In this document: positions 1-11,361 of the stretch, piece by piece | Numbering within the stretch: position 1 is the stretch's first letter | How the letters are laid out: each line of letters begins with the position of its first letter | DNA from: Clostridia bacterium | GTDB lineage: Bacteria; Bacillota; Clostridia; Oscillospirales; Acutalibacteraceae | DNA length: 32,494 nt | Assembly: GCA_017428525.1 (NCBI GenBank) | Contig: JAFRQQ010000011.1 | Location: 1-32,494, forward strand | Direction of reading: 5' to 3' | The notes under the pieces: generated by a model | Database searches by the model: none | What the model was told of the DNA's origin: nothing | The model's input: only the letters and a program-made list of their open reading frames with translations | Made by a program: the position numbers and the translations under genes

Positions 1-36
1 CAGTTTTGCGGGAGCAGAAATTGTTCAGAAAAAGGA

Positions 37-78
37 AAAGCCGCACATGGCATACTTGATGTATGTCAGTGCGGCTTT
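37..78 (-). terminator. Rho-independent terminator of the mscS gene
   Basis: The arms AAAGCCGCAC and GTGCGGCTTT pair perfectly. An inner CATAC/GTATG stem closes a TTGAT loop, so the whole element folds into one long hairpin. Read on the minus strand the hairpin is followed by TTTTCCTTTTTC. It lies about 45 bases beyond the mscS stop codon. Confidence 0.85.
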
Positions 79-122
79 GACGCATTTATGGGCGATTTAT
101 GCCCCGCAAAACCAATACTGGA

Positions 123-998
123 TTATGAAAGGCTGCCGAACCGCCGCTGCTTTTTCGCGTCCTTCACGATGTGCAGATCGAGCTGACTGTAGGGGATGGA
201 GATGCCGTTTTTGTCAAAGGCGAGCTTGACTTCCTCCTGCATATAGTAGAAAACCGGCCAGTAATCCGTGCTGTGGCACCAGATCATGCAAATGATCTTG
301 ATCGCGCTCTCGCCGTGCCCCTTGACGGCCACGACCGGCGCGGGCTCCTCGAGAATCAGCGGATTGACCGCGGTCACGGTGGTCAGCACGCGGCGCACAT
401 CCTCGATATCCGCGTCGTAGGAGACGCTGAATTCCAGGTCGATGCGGCGCAGCTCCTCGGCGGTGAAATTGATGATGTTGCTGTCCGTGATATGCGAATT
501 CGGCACGATCACGCGGCGGTGATCGAGGGTGATGAGCGTGGTATACATCATCTTGATTTCCTGCACGTTGCCGCTCACGTCGCCGATGTCGATATAATCG
601 CCGCTTTTGAACGGGCGGTGCAGCAGGATCTGAATGCCGCTCGCGATCTGGCTGATGCTCGCCTGCAGGCCGAGACCGGCGGTCACGCCGGCGGCGCCGA
701 CGGCGGCCACGAGGGAATTGACGTTGACGTGCAGCGCGGAGAGCGCCGAGAGCACGACGGCGAATTTCAGAACCAGCTGAAAGATCACGCGCAGGAAGTG
801 GTGGACCGAGGGGTCGACGCCCTTTGCCTCAAGCGCCTTGACCAGCAGCTTGCCCAGCAGATTCGCAATCAGAAAGCCGACGATCAGGATCACGGCGGCC
901 GCGACGATCAGCGGGAGCTTGGAGATGATCAGCGCATAGATGCCCTCCCAGTCGCGCGCGCGGATCAGCTCGGCCAGATCCAGCGGATAAACCTTCAT
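123..998 (-). CDS. mscS: MscS-family small-conductance mechanosensitive ion channel
   Basis: This 291-residue protein should sit in the cytoplasmic membrane and open under membrane tension to release solutes during hypo-osmotic shock. Two hydrophobic helices lie at about residues 28-50 and 70-90. They are followed by the pore helix, rich in Ala and Gly (AAVGAAGVTAGLGLQ, around residues 98-112), then the beta-domain start with the family motif HRPFKSGDYI and the RRVIVPNS segment. Length is close to E. coli MscS (286). The ATG is preceded by AAAGGAG with a 7-base gap, fixing the start. The gene is monocistronic, divergent from the V-ATPase operon, with its own promoter and terminator. Family assignment is firm; which osmotic channel class it represents is not resolved. 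Confidence 0.95.
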   Translation of the reverse strand: MKVYPLDLAELIRARDWEGIYALIISKLPLIVAAAVILIVGFLIANLLGKLLVKALEAKGVDPSVHHFLRVIFQLVLKFAVVLSALSALHVNVNSLVAAVGAAGVTAGLGLQASISQIASGIQILLHRPFKSGDYIDIGDVSGNVQEIKMMYTTLITLDHRRVIVPNSHITDSNIINFTAEELRRIDLEFSVSYDADIEDVRRVLTTVTAVNPLILEEPAPVVAVKGHGESAIKIICMIWCHSTDYWPVFYYMQEEVKLAFDKNGISIPYSQLDLHIVKDAKKQRRFGSLS

Positions 999-1056
999 AG
1001 GAGTACTCCTTTCGAATCATTCTGTTCATCCGGCAAACGCCGGCGTTCCTGCTGCT

Positions 1057-1085
1057 ATTTTAACGCATTTTCGCGCCTTTGGCAA
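1057..1085 (-). promoter_or_regulatory. Sigma-A promoter for mscS
   Basis: On the minus strand TTGCCA and TAAAAT are separated by exactly 17 bases. Each differs from consensus at one position. The 5' leader contains a small CCGGC-AAAC-GCCGG hairpin at 1030-1043. The match is by eye. Confidence 0.7.
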
Positions 1086-1154
1086 GCGGAACGGCAAAAA
1101 AAGGGGCGCGGAGAAATATTTCGGAAATTTCTTTCGGTTTTGCGGCTTGCCCCC

Positions 1155-1183
1155 TTGCAATTTTGAAAAGAACATTATATAAT
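1155..1183 (+). promoter_or_regulatory. Sigma-A promoter for the V-ATPase operon
   Basis: TTGCAA (1155-1160) and a perfect TATAAT (1178-1183) are separated by 17 bases. The expected start of transcription near 1190 leaves a leader of about 25-30 bases before the first gene. No other strong promoter was seen before the D-subunit gene, so this probably drives the operon. Confidence 0.8.
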
Positions 1184-1216
1184 AATTCTATATATTATTC
1201 AGAAATGGGGGATTCC

Positions 1217-1528
1217 ATGGCATCCGAACTTGTCAACGCTCTGCTGGCCGCCGAAGCCGGCGCCGACGACGCGGCTGCCGCAGCCGCCGCCGCTGCCGAT
1301 GCGCAGCGCGCCGCCGCCAAGGTCCGGGCGCAGCAAACGGAAGCGGACGCCGTCGCCCGCGCGCAGGCGCAGGCCGACGCAATGCTGTCCGAAGCGCGCG
1401 CGCAGGCCGCGCAGGTGCTCGCGCAGGCGCAGACCGAAGCGCAGGACGAAGCTGACGCCCTGCAGGCTGTCGCGGCGTCGCAGCGCGACACTGTGATGCA
1501 GATGCTGCTGAAAACGATGCTGGGCTAG
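1217..1528 (+). CDS. ntpF: V-type ATPase small coiled-coil subunit (G/H-type, NtpF-like)
   Basis: This 103-residue, very Ala/Gln/Glu-rich protein is almost entirely predicted coiled coil (repeats such as AQAQADAMLSEARAQAAQ). That matches the small peripheral-stalk subunit that pairs with subunit E in bacterial V/A-ATPases. It opens the operon, directly upstream of subunits I and K, the position of ntpF in the Enterococcus hirae ntp operon. The ATG at 1217 is preferred because a GGGGGA ribosome-binding stretch precedes it; an in-frame ATG at 1205 has none. The stop codon is shared with the left end of the inverted-repeat element that follows, so the native C-terminus may have been altered by insertion. 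Low-complexity sequence makes the family call rest partly on context. Confidence 0.7.
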   Translation: MASELVNALLAAEAGADDAAAAAAAAADAQRAAAKVRAQQTEADAVARAQAQADAMLSEARAQAAQVLAQAQTEAQDEADALQAVAASQRDTVMQMLLKTMLG

Positions 1529-1803
1529 CCAGAGCAGCATAACTCGAACACGCGCAAAACGCGCCATTTTCGCGTCCTTTGCCGTTTTCGCGCTTGCATG
1601 GCAGAAAGCCAAGCTGCGCGCTCAAGCCGCCAAATCCCATCGAAACTGCCAGCCTTTTGCGTGCTGCGCAGTTTCCGTTCGGTTGATTTGGTCTCAGACG
1701 CGGCAAAAAGCGCAGGAATACTTTCCGTATTCCGAGCATTTTTAACAAAGTATGGGGCCAAAGCAGCCAACGGAAACCGGGTTCGAGTTGTACTGCTCTG
1801 GCT
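1527..1803. mobile_element. Foldback / MITE-like element with 23-bp terminal inverted repeats
   Basis: This fills the long gap between the first two ATPase genes. The left end (1527-1549) begins AGCCAGAGCAG and ends AACTCGAAC. The right end (1781-1803) is its reverse complement with 2 mismatches in 23. The interior folds again: CCAAATC...GAAACTGC near 1630-1652 pairs with GCAGTTTCCG...GATTTGG near 1668-1690, and GGAATAC-TTTCC-GTATTCC near 1711-1729 is a perfect hairpin. It has no credible coding sequence. Size (277 bp), terminal repeats and lack of ORF fit a non-autonomous miniature element. No clean target-site duplication is visible, so an old insertion or a structured non-transposable repeat remain possible. 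Confidence 0.6.
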
Positions 1804-1827
1804 GATCAGACGATTGCAATTTCCCTG

Positions 1828-1854
1828 CGGGCCTCTCTCATTGTGACAGGCCCG
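1828..1854 (+). promoter_or_regulatory. Hairpin just upstream of the subunit I ribosome binding site
   Basis: CGGGCCT (1828-1834) pairs perfectly with AGGCCCG (1848-1854) across a 13-base loop, ending four bases before AAAAGGAGG. There is no T-run, so it is unlikely to be a terminator. It could stabilise or process the polycistronic mRNA or modulate translation of the next gene. Function is inferred. Confidence 0.4.
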
Positions 1855-1873
1855 ACGAAAAGGAGGTGTGGGT

Positions 1874-4340
<2,467 letters not shown>

Positions 4341-4376
4341 GCAGGTTCCGTTACTTCGATTGAAAGGACAACGTTT

Positions 4377-4967
4377 ATGACGGGTCTTGAAAAAATACTG
4401 GATTCCATCCGCGCGGATGGCGACGCCCGCGGCGCTGCGGCGCGCGCTGCCGCGCAGAAGGACTGCACCCGCATGCTGGAGGAAGCCGTCAAGCGCGGAG
4501 AAGCGCAGGCGGCCGCGCTGACAGAAAAGGCGCAGGCTGAGCGGGATTCCATCCTTGCGCTCGCGCAGTCCGGCGCCGCGCAGCAGAAGCGGCAGACGCT
4601 GCTGGCCGCAAAGGTCGCGCTGCTCAATGAAACGCTGGATGCGCTCCTGCAGACGATGCTGAATCTGCCTGCGGAGGAGTACTTCAACGCCGTGGTCAAG
4701 CTCGCGGCGGAAAACGCGATGGCAGGCGCCTGCACGGCGCGGCTGAATGCGCGCGACCTTGCCCGCCGGCCCGCCGGCTTTGAGGCTGCGCTCGCCGCCG
4801 CGCTCAAGGAGAAGGGCGCGGACTGCACGCTTTCGCAGGAAACGGTCAATATCCTCGGCGGCGTGGTGCTCGTTTACGGCGATATCGAAATCAACTGCGC
4901 GTTTGAGGCGCTTGTGGAAACGAAGGCCGACGCGCTCAAGGCGCAGATCGGCGAGATCCTGTTTTGA
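4377..4967 (+). CDS. ntpE: V-type ATPase subunit E (peripheral stalk)
   Basis: The 196-residue protein has a long charged, Ala-rich N-terminal helix (about residues 1-95) and a C-terminal alpha/beta domain ending in FEALVETKADALKAQIGEILF. This is the architecture of subunit E, which pairs with the small coiled-coil subunit to form the stator stalk and caps the A3B3 head. Its place between K and C matches the usual ntp order. GAAAGGA lies 7-8 bases before the ATG. Sequence identity within this family is low, so architecture and synteny carry the call. Confidence 0.9.
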   Translation: MTGLEKILDSIRADGDARGAAARAAAQKDCTRMLEEAVKRGEAQAAALTEKAQAERDSILALAQSGAAQQKRQTLLAAKVALLNETLDALLQTMLNLPAEEYFNAVVKLAAENAMAGACTARLNARDLARRPAGFEAALAAALKEKGADCTLSQETVNILGGVVLVYGDIEINCAFEALVETKADALKAQIGEILF

Positions 4968-4983
4968 CGGGCGGTGATCGACG

Positions 4984-5946
4984 ATGCATGAAACCGACTA
5001 TACCTTTGCCGTTGCACGCATCCGCGCCAACGAGACAAAGCTGCTCTCTCCGGCCCAGCTGTCCCAGCTGATCGCCGCCGCGGACGCCGCCGAGGTGCGC
5101 CGTCTGCTGGCCGATCGCGGCTGGCGCATGCCCGAAGCCGGCGAGCCGATCGACCCGGCCGAGGCCGCCATGGCGGACGCCTGGGCGCTGATCGAAGCGT
5201 GCGCGCCCGATCCCGCGCTGCCCGCCGCGCTGGCCGTGGGCAACGATTTCACCAACCTGAAGGCCGCGATCAAATGCGTCTTTTCGGATCTGGATCCCGC
5301 CGGTTACTATGTGGCGCCGGCGCTGACCGATCCGGACGTGCTGACCAAGGCGATCACGGAAGCGGAATTCTCGCTCCTGCCCGACCATCTGCAGGCCCCT
5401 GCGCAGGCCGCCTACCGCGCGATCGCGGAGCTGCACAGCGGGCAGAAGGCGGAGCTGATTCTGGATAAAGCCGCGCTCGAAACGCGCACGGATTTTGCCG
5501 CGAAGAGCGGGAGTGCGCTGCTGCAGCGGATCACGGCGCTGACCGTGCTGCTCGCGAATCTCAAAATCGCGCTGCGCTGCCGCCGGATGGGCAAATCCGA
5601 CGAGTTTGCGCTCGACGCGATGGCAGCGGGCGATCCCGATCCCGCGGCGCTCTATGCCGCCTGCCGCGATCCGAAATCCGCGGCGGAGTATCTGGCCTCC
5701 ACGCCCTATGCGTATCTCGCGGATGCGGCGGGGGAGAGCTTCACCGCGCTCGAGAAGGCCGGCGACAACGCGATCGTCGCCATGCTGCAGGATGTGAAAT
5801 ACGAAATCTTCGGCCCCGACCCGCTGGTGGCATATTTCTACGCCAAGGTCGCGGAAACAAAGAACGCGCGCATCATCCTCTCCGCGAAGGCGGCGGGGGT
5901 GCCGGCGCAGAGCATTGCCGAGAGAGTGAGGGAGATCTATGTTTAA
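4984..5946 (+). CDS. ntpC: V-type ATPase subunit C (central stalk socket, AC39/d-type)
   Basis: The 320-residue, mostly helical protein connects the K ring to the central D/F shaft. It begins with the family pattern DYTFAVARIRANETKLLS and carries three repeated helical units, with recognisable segments such as NDFTNLKAAIKC and TVLLANLKIALRC. The ribosome binding site GGCGGTG is weaker than in neighbouring genes. The 3' end overlaps the F-subunit ATG by 8 bases (ATCTATGTTTAA), implying translational coupling. Confidence 0.92.
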   Translation: MHETDYTFAVARIRANETKLLSPAQLSQLIAAADAAEVRRLLADRGWRMPEAGEPIDPAEAAMADAWALIEACAPDPALPAALAVGNDFTNLKAAIKCVFSDLDPAGYYVAPALTDPDVLTKAITEAEFSLLPDHLQAPAQAAYRAIAELHSGQKAELILDKAALETRTDFAAKSGSALLQRITALTVLLANLKIALRCRRMGKSDEFALDAMAAGDPDPAALYAACRDPKSAAEYLASTPYAYLADAAGESFTALEKAGDNAIVAMLQDVKYEIFGPDPLVAYFYAKVAETKNARIILSAKAAGVPAQSIAERVREIYV

Positions 5947-6250
5947 GCTTGCCGCCGTGGGTGATAAAGACAGCGTCTACGGCTACGCATCCCTGGGCGT
6001 GAGCATTTTCCCCGTGGATACGCCCGCCGAGGCGATCCCTTTGCTGCGGCATCTGGCGGAAAACGGCTACGGCGTGATCTATATCACCGAGCAGCTCGCC
6101 GAAGAGATGCAGGAGGAGCTCGAGCGCTATGCTTCGCTGCCGCTGCCCGCGATTGTGCCCGTGCCCGGCGTGCGGGGCAACACGGGGCTCGGTCTTGCGA
6201 ATGTGAGCCGGTTTGTGGAAAAGGCCGTCGGCTCCGATATTTTATCATGA
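5939..6250 (+). CDS. ntpG: V-type ATPase subunit F (central stalk)
   Basis: The 103-residue alpha/beta protein has the typical subunit F opening KLAAVGDKDSVYGYASLG and the strand GYGVIYITEQLAEE, then PAIVPVPGVRG. Subunit F binds subunit D in the rotor shaft and helps regulate hydrolysis. The gene starts inside the last codons of subunit C (8-base overlap) and is 16 bases from subunit A. The name ntpG follows the E. hirae nomenclature; other schemes call it atpF or ntpF. Confidence 0.93.
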   Translation: MFKLAAVGDKDSVYGYASLGVSIFPVDTPAEAIPLLRHLAENGYGVIYITEQLAEEMQEELERYASLPLPAIVPVPGVRGNTGLGLANVSRFVEKAVGSDILS

Positions 6251-6266
6251 AAGGCTTGATTGACCT

Positions 6267-8039
6267 ATGAGTACAGGTGTGATTACCAAAATCTCCGGCC
6301 CGCTTGTGGTTGCATCGGGCATGCGGGATGCAAATATGTTCGACGTTGTGCGCGTGAGCAACAGCCGTCTGATCGGTGAGATCATCGAGATGCGCGGCGA
6401 CCGCGCCAGCATCCAGGTGTATGAGGAAACCTCCGGCATCGGCACGGGCGAGCCCGTGGAATCGACCGAGGAGCCCTTGAGTGTGGAGCTCGGCCCCGGC
6501 CTGATCCAGGGCATTTTCGACGGCATTCAGCGCCCGCTGAACGTCATCCGCGACATGGTCGGCAACAACCTCACGCGCGGCATCGAGGTGCCCGCCCTGA
6601 GCCGCGACGCCGTGTGGCATTTCACGCCCTGCGTCGAAATCGGCACGCATGTCACCGGCGGCGACATCCTCGGCACGGTGGAGGAAACCGACATCGTGAC
6701 CCATAAGATCATGGTGCCCCCGCTGCTCAGCGGCACGGTGCGCTCGCTTTATGAAGGCGATTACAAGGTCACCGACAAAATCGGCGAGCTGGTCACCGAC
6801 AAGGGCGAGGAATACCCGATCAAACTCATGCAGAAGTGGCCCGTGCGCAAGGGCCGTCCCTATGCCAACAAGCTCTCGCCCGACGTGCCGCTGGTCACCG
6901 GTCAGCGCGTGGTCGACGCCCTGTTCCCGATTGCCAAGGGCGGCGTGGCGGCGATTCCCGGCCCCTTCGGCAGCGGCAAGACCGTCACACAGCATCAGCT
7001 GGCCAAGTGGGCCGAGGCGGATATCGTCGTTTATATCGGCTGCGGCGAGCGCGGCAACGAGATGACCGACGTTCTGAACGAATTCCCGGAGCTGATCGAT
7101 CCGCACACCGGCAAATCCCTGATGGAGCGCACGGTGCTGATCGCCAACACCTCCGATATGCCCGTGGCGGCGCGCGAGGCGTCGATCTACACCGGCATCA
7201 CGATTGCGGAGTATTTCCGCGATATGGGCTATTCCGTCGCACTGATGGCGGATTCCACCTCCCGCTGGGCCGAGGCGCTGCGCGAAATGTCCGGCCGTCT
7301 GGAGGAAATGCCCGGCGAAGAAGGCTACCCGGCCTATCTGGCCAGCCGTCTGGCGCAGTTCTATGAGCGCGCCGGCCGCGTGATTTCCCTGGGGTCCGAC
7401 AAACGCGAGGGCGCCCTGTCCGTCATCGGCGCCGTGTCGCCCCCGGGCGGCGATATCTCCGAGCCGGTGTCGCAGGCGACGCTGCGCATCGTCAAGGTCT
7501 TCTGGGGTCTGGATTCCGCGCTGGCATATAAACGCCATTTCCCGGCCATCAACTGGCTGACCAGCTATTCGCTCTATGCGGATTCCCTGGGCAAATGGTT
7601 CAACGCGAACGCCGGTGAGGACTGGACGAAGCTGCGCGCCGAAATGATGAAGCTCCTCTCCGAGGAAGCCGCGCTGGATGAAATCGTCAAGCTCGTCGGT
7701 ATGGACGCGCTCTCCGCGCCCGACCGCCTGAAGATGGAGGCCGCCCGCTCGATCCGTGAGGACTTCCTGCATCAGCTCGCGTTCCACGAGATCGACACCT
7801 ATTCCTCGCTGAATAAGCAGCTTTGCATGATGCGCCTGGTCACGCAGTTTTATGACGACGCGCTTGCCGCCCTCGAGCAGGGCGCCGCGATCGACGACAT
7901 CGTCACGCTGCCCGTGCGCGAGGCCATCGGCCGATTCAAGTATATCAAAGAAGAGAACGTCAATGCCGAATATGCGGCCATTTCCGCCGAGCTCAAGAAG
8001 CAGCTCGCGGACGCCGTGGACAGAAAGGAGGCGTTCTGA
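6267..8039 (+). CDS. ntpA: V-type ATPase catalytic subunit A
   Basis: The 590-residue catalytic subunit hydrolyses or makes ATP in the A3B3 head. The Walker A loop is GPFGSGKT (residues 232-239, K238). The catalytic glutamate is in GERGNE (E261), and a Walker B strand lies in [18 protein letters not shown]. The V-type-specific non-homologous insert is present at about residues 115-195. Length is standard for bacterial A subunits. The best ribosome binding stretch is AAAGG, about 12 bases from ATG, weaker than for most genes here. The stop codon shares one base with the subunit B start (TGATG). Confidence 0.98.
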   Translation: MSTGVITKISGPLVVASGMRDANMFDVVRVSNSRLIGEIIEMRGDRASIQVYEETSGIGTGEPVESTEEPLSVELGPGLIQGIFDGIQRPLNVIRDMVGNNLTRGIEVPALSRDAVWHFTPCVEIGTHVTGGDILGTVEETDIVTHKIMVPPLLSGTVRSLYEGDYKVTDKIGELVTDKGEEYPIKLMQKWPVRKGRPYANKLSPDVPLVTGQRVVDALFPIAKGGVAAIPGPFGSGKTVTQHQLAKWAEADIVVYIGCGERGNEMTDVLNEFPELIDPHTGKSLMERTVLIANTSDMPVAAREASIYTGITIAEYFRDMGYSVALMADSTSRWAEALREMSGRLEEMPGEEGYPAYLASRLAQFYERAGRVISLGSDKREGALSVIGAVSPPGGDISEPVSQATLRIVKVFWGLDSALAYKRHFPAINWLTSYSLYADSLGKWFNANAGEDWTKLRAEMMKLLSEEAALDEIVKLVGMDALSAPDRLKMEAARSIREDFLHQLAFHEIDTYSSLNKQLCMMRLVTQFYDDALAALEQGAAIDDIVTLPVREAIGRFKYIKEENVNAEYAAISAELKKQLADAVDRKEAF

Positions 8040-9412
8040 TGCCGAAAGAATACAGAACCATTCAGGAGGTCGCCGGCCCGCTGATGCTTGTGCGTGAAGT
8101 GGAGGGCGTCGCCTACAACGAGCTGGGCGAGATCGAGCTTGCCAACGGCGAAAAGCGCCGCTGCCGCGTGCTTGAGGTGGACGGCTCCAACGCGCTGGTG
8201 CAGCTGTTTGAAAGCGCCACCGGCATCAACCTTGCCAACAGCAAGGTGCGCTTCCTCGGCCGGCAGATGGAGCTGGGCCTGTCGCCCGACATGCTCGGCC
8301 GCGTGTTCGACGGCCTGGGCCGCCCGATCGACGGCGGTCCCGAAATCATCCCCGAAAAGCGTGCGGACGTCAACGGCGTGCCGATGAATCCCGCCGCCCG
8401 CAGCTATCCGCAGGAGTTCATCCAGACGGGCGTGTCCGCGATCGACGGTCTGAATACGCTCGTGCGCGGCCAGAAGCTGCCGATCTTCTCCGCCTCCGGT
8501 CTGCCGCACGCGGAGCTCGCGGCGCAGATCGCGCGTCAGTCCAAGGTGCGCGGCGCGAACGAGCAGTTCGCCGTCGTCTTTGCCGCGATGGGCATTACCT
8601 TTGAGGAATCCAACTTCTTCGTTGAGAGCTTCCGCTCCACCGGCGCGCTCGACCGCACGGTCATGTTCTCAAACCTTGCCAACGACCCGGCCATCGAGCG
8701 TATTGCCACGCCGAAGATGGCGCTGACCGCCGCCGAATATCTGGCCTTTGACAAGGGCATGCACGTGCTGGTCATCCTGACGGATATCACGAACTACGCC
8801 GACGCGCTGCGCGAGGTTTCCGCCGCGCGCAAGGAAGTGCCCGGCCGCCGCGGCTATCCCGGCTACATGTATACGGACCTTGCGTCGATCTATGAGCGTG
8901 CCGGCCGGCAGAACGGCAAGACCGGCAGCATCACGATGATCCCGATCCTGACCATGCCCGAGGACGACAAGACCCATCCGATCCCCGACCTGACCGGTTA
9001 CATCACCGAGGGTCAGATCATCCTCAGCCGCGAGCTTTACCGCAAGGGCGTCAATCCGCCCGTGGACGTGCTGCCGTCGCTGTCCCGTCTGAAGGACAAG
9101 GGCATCGGCGAGGGCAAGACCCGCAAGGACCATTCCAACACGATGAACCAGCTCTTTTCCGCCTATGCCCGCGGCAAGGACGCGAAGGAGCTCATGGTCA
9201 TCCTCGGCGAAGCGGCGCTGACCGATATCGACAAGCTCTATGCGAAGTTTGCCGATGAATTCGAAAAGGTCTATGTGTCGCAGGGCTTCGAGACCAACCG
9301 CAGCATTGAGGAAACGCTCGATATCGGCTGGAAGCTGCTTTCCATCCTGCCCAGAAGCGAGCTCAAGCGCATCAGCGACGAGCTGCTCGATCAGTATTAC
9401 GGCAAGGAGTGA
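8039..9412 (+). CDS. ntpB: V-type ATPase regulatory subunit B
   Basis: The 457-residue non-catalytic partner of subunit A has the same fold but no intact Walker A; the equivalent region reads [18 protein letters not shown], as expected for B subunits. Conserved segments include [49 protein letters not shown] and [19 protein letters not shown]. It is coupled to subunit A by the TGATG overlap, with AAAGGAGG in the last codons of A. Confidence 0.98.
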   Translation: MPKEYRTIQEVAGPLMLVREVEGVAYNELGEIELANGEKRRCRVLEVDGSNALVQLFESATGINLANSKVRFLGRQMELGLSPDMLGRVFDGLGRPIDGGPEIIPEKRADVNGVPMNPAARSYPQEFIQTGVSAIDGLNTLVRGQKLPIFSASGLPHAELAAQIARQSKVRGANEQFAVVFAAMGITFEESNFFVESFRSTGALDRTVMFSNLANDPAIERIATPKMALTAAEYLAFDKGMHVLVILTDITNYADALREVSAARKEVPGRRGYPGYMYTDLASIYERAGRQNGKTGSITMIPILTMPEDDKTHPIPDLTGYITEGQIILSRELYRKGVNPPVDVLPSLSRLKDKGIGEGKTRKDHSNTMNQLFSAYARGKDAKELMVILGEAALTDIDKLYAKFADEFEKVYVSQGFETNRSIEETLDIGWKLLSILPRSELKRISDELLDQYYGKE

Positions 9413-9416
9413 TCCG

Positions 9417-10067
9417 ATGGCTGTTTTAAACGTGAACCCCACGCGCATGGAGCTGACGAATCTCAAACGCAAGCTCGTCACCGCCCGCCGCGGCCACAAG
9501 CTGCTCAAGGACAAACGCGATGAGCTCATGCGCCGCTTCCTCGACCTTGTGCGTGAAAACAAAGCGCTGCGCGTCGAGGTGGAGGACGGCATCCGCCGCG
9601 CGAATGAGGCGATGTCCGTCGCCCGCTGCGTGATGAGCGACAAGAGCCTGGACGTTGCGCTGATGCTGCCCACGCAGGAGATGCAGCTGGAGGTCAGCGA
9701 GCAGAACATCATGAGCGTGATGATCCCGGTGTTTGACGTGCGGTTCAAGACCGCCGACGCCAACGATATCTATTCCTACGGATTCGGCGAAACCTCCGGT
9801 GACCTGGATCTGGCCGTGCGCGCGCTCTCCGAGATCATGCCCAAGATGATCCGGCTGGCCGAGGTTGAGAAATCCTGCCGCCTGATGGCGGATGAGATCG
9901 AAAAGACGCGCCGTCGCGTCAACGCGCTCGAGCACGTGATGATTCCCCAATATGAGGAAACGATCAAATTCATCACCATGAAGCTCGATGAAAACGAGCG
10001 CAGCACCACCACGCGCCTGATGAAGGTCAAGGATATGATGCTCAAAGAAGCGCATCACTATCAGTGA
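9417..10067 (+). CDS. ntpD: V-type ATPase subunit D (central rotor shaft)
   Basis: The 216-residue antiparallel coiled-coil protein is the central axle turning inside A3B3. It shows the classic ends: N-terminal NPTRMELTNLKRKLVTARRG with HKLLKDKRDELMRRF, and C-terminal RRVNALEHVMIPQYEETIKF. The ATG at 9417 is four bases after the subunit B stop, with AAGGAG in the end of B. It is the last gene of the operon. A putative terminator follows within 15 bases. Confidence 0.97.
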   Translation: MAVLNVNPTRMELTNLKRKLVTARRGHKLLKDKRDELMRRFLDLVRENKALRVEVEDGIRRANEAMSVARCVMSDKSLDVALMLPTQEMQLEVSEQNIMSVMIPVFDVRFKTADANDIYSYGFGETSGDLDLAVRALSEIMPKMIRLAEVEKSCRLMADEIEKTRRRVNALEHVMIPQYEETIKFITMKLDENERSTTTRLMKVKDMMLKEAHHYQ

Positions 10068-10078
10068 TTGTGCAGCCT

Positions 10079-10123
10079 GCCCGCGGGAACGCAATGTTCC
10101 TGCGGGCGCTGCCCGGCTTTTTT
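10079..10123 (+). terminator. Probable terminator of the V-ATPase operon
   Basis: GCCCGCGGGAAC (10079-10090) pairs with GTTCCTGCGGGC (10096-10107), giving 12 pairs including one G-T. A run of six T is at 10118-10123, ten bases past the stem, so the T-run spacing is longer than usual. Position right after subunit D supports the call. Confidence 0.65.
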
Positions 10124-10134
10124 CGGGGCGGCGG

Positions 10135-10163
10135 TTGACAAATGCCGCCCTGTTCATTATAAT
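10135..10163 (+). promoter_or_regulatory. Consensus sigma-A promoter for tRNA-Leu
   Basis: TTGACA (10135-10140) and TATAAT (10158-10163) are both perfect, with a 17-base spacer. The tRNA begins 14 bases beyond the -10 box. A full-consensus promoter is expected for stable RNA. Confidence 0.9.
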
Positions 10164-10177
10164 AATCTGCGGTGCAT

Positions 10178-10264
10178 GCCGGTGTGGCGGAATTGGCAGA
10201 CGCAAGGGACTTAAAATCCCTCGCTGGCAACAGCGTACCGGTTCGAGCCCGGTCACCGGCACCA
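10178..10264 (+). tRNA. tRNA-Leu (anticodon TAA)
   Basis: The acceptor arms GCCGGTG and CACCGGC pair over seven bases, followed by discriminator A and a genomically encoded CCA. The anticodon arm is AGGGA-CTTAAAA-TCCCT, giving anticodon TAA for UUA codons. The long variable arm (TCGCTGGCAACAGCGT region) is typical of class II leucine tRNAs. The T arm contains GGTTCGAGCCC. All canonical parts are present. Confidence 0.97.
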
Positions 10265-10296
10265 GCAAAAGGACTTGCTTCGGCAGGTCCTTTTGC
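10265..10296 (+). terminator. tRNA-Leu terminator hairpin
   Basis: GCAAAAGGACTTGC pairs with GCAGGTCCTTTTGC around a TTCG tetraloop, starting one base after the encoded CCA. The 3' arm itself carries TTTT. Its position directly behind the tRNA supports the call. Confidence 0.75.
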
Positions 10297-10334
10297 AATC
10301 AGACTCCGTTTTCGGATGCTGTTCGGAGGATCTT

Positions 10335-11291
10335 ATGCAGACTTTGTCGCTCTCACAAGTCAAAAACGCGTCGTTCGAGGTTTGCCCCGCGCCCGTGCTG
10401 CGGCCGTTCGGCGGCTCGTTTCTCGTTGCCGACCCGTCGCTGTTGCTTCCCGCGGAAAGTCCCGACGGGAAGTGGCATCTCTTTTTTCACACGATGTACG
10501 GCGTCTGGGAGGCCGTTTCCGAAGACGGCGTTTCCTTCACGCGGAGAAAGAAGCTCCTCTCACGGGCGATGCGCCCGAATATCAACCGCATCGACGGCCG
10601 GTATGTGCTGTATTACGAGCAGACGCGGCCGCTCGTTTTCAACGCGCTGAATCTCATCGGCGCGGCGAAGTGGAACAGCGAGATTTTCGCGATCGAGAGC
10701 AGCGACCTCGCGACCTGGTCGGCGCCGAAGCCGGTGCTCCGCCACACGAGAAGCTTTGAGGAAAGCGAACGCGGCGTCTCTCTTTCCAACCCCTTCCTTT
10801 TCAGGGACGGCGCCGTCAACCGCCTGTATTATTCCTGCGGACTGACCTTCATCAAAGACTGCGGCTTCTGCGAGCCGACCTACGTCAATTACGCCGAAAG
10901 CGAAGCGCCGCTTTCGGGCTTTTGTGCCGCGTCTGCCCCGATCCTCTCCCCCGACAGAAACGACCCGTATCTCAACCTTTGCGCAGGCTGCCTGAAGGTC
11001 TACCGCCTGCGCGACTGCTTCATCGGCGTCCAGAACGGCATTTTTGAAAAGGACGGAAAAAGCGCGTCCGCGATCCTGCTTCTGTCGTCCGACGACGGAC
11101 TGCACTTTCGCTTTGAGAAAACGCTCGTTGCGCCGCGCAACGACGGCGGCTGGATGAGCCAGTTCGTCTATGCAAGCCATCTTGTGCGCGACGGCGACGT
11201 GCTGCGCCTGTATTTCAACGCGCGCAACACAGCCAACCCCCTGCTTGGGCGGGAGTGCATCGGCTTCGCGCAGGCGAAAATCGAGCCTTGA
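10335..11291 (+). CDS. Five-bladed beta-propeller glycosidase-like protein (GH43/GH32/GH130 superfamily)
   Basis: The 318-residue protein has no signal peptide and should be cytoplasmic. Propeller-type repeats recur: FLVADPSLLLP (about residues 29-39, with D33 in the position of the usual first catalytic Asp), EIFAIESSDLATWS, SNPFLFRDGAVNRLYYSC, SSDDGLHFRFEKTL and VLRLYFNARN. This pattern of short blades and Asp-x-x-x-W/F loops is typical of GH43-like and GH130-like enzymes acting on arabinosyl, xylosyl or mannosyl links. The substrate cannot be told. GGAGG precedes the ATG. It lies just after the tRNA terminator and converges on the ECF sigma gene. No sugar transporter is adjacent, so its pathway is unknown. 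Confidence 0.7.
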   Translation: MQTLSLSQVKNASFEVCPAPVLRPFGGSFLVADPSLLLPAESPDGKWHLFFHTMYGVWEAVSEDGVSFTRRKKLLSRAMRPNINRIDGRYVLYYEQTRPLVFNALNLIGAAKWNSEIFAIESSDLATWSAPKPVLRHTRSFEESERGVSLSNPFLFRDGAVNRLYYSCGLTFIKDCGFCEPTYVNYAESEAPLSGFCAASAPILSPDRNDPYLNLCAGCLKVYRLRDCFIGVQNGIFEKDGKSASAILLLSSDDGLHFRFEKTLVAPRNDGGWMSQFVYASHLVRDGDVLRLYFNARNTANPLLGRECIGFAQAKIEP

Positions 11292-11361
11292 CTGCGAAGC
11301 GGGGCAGAAAAGCCGCGCCGCAGGCAGCAGCGCCGGGATGCGTCACATTCTCCGCACCACG

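Noticed and set aside
1500..1830. Target-site duplication flanking the foldback element
   Set aside because: Bases directly outside the two inverted repeats do not match for any plausible duplication length; only partial similarity (CTAG against CTGA) is seen.
6084..7787. 567-codon minus-strand open frame opposite subunits F and A
   Set aside because: Same shadow-frame composition; it overlaps the highly conserved ATPase catalytic subunit and shows no motif of its own.
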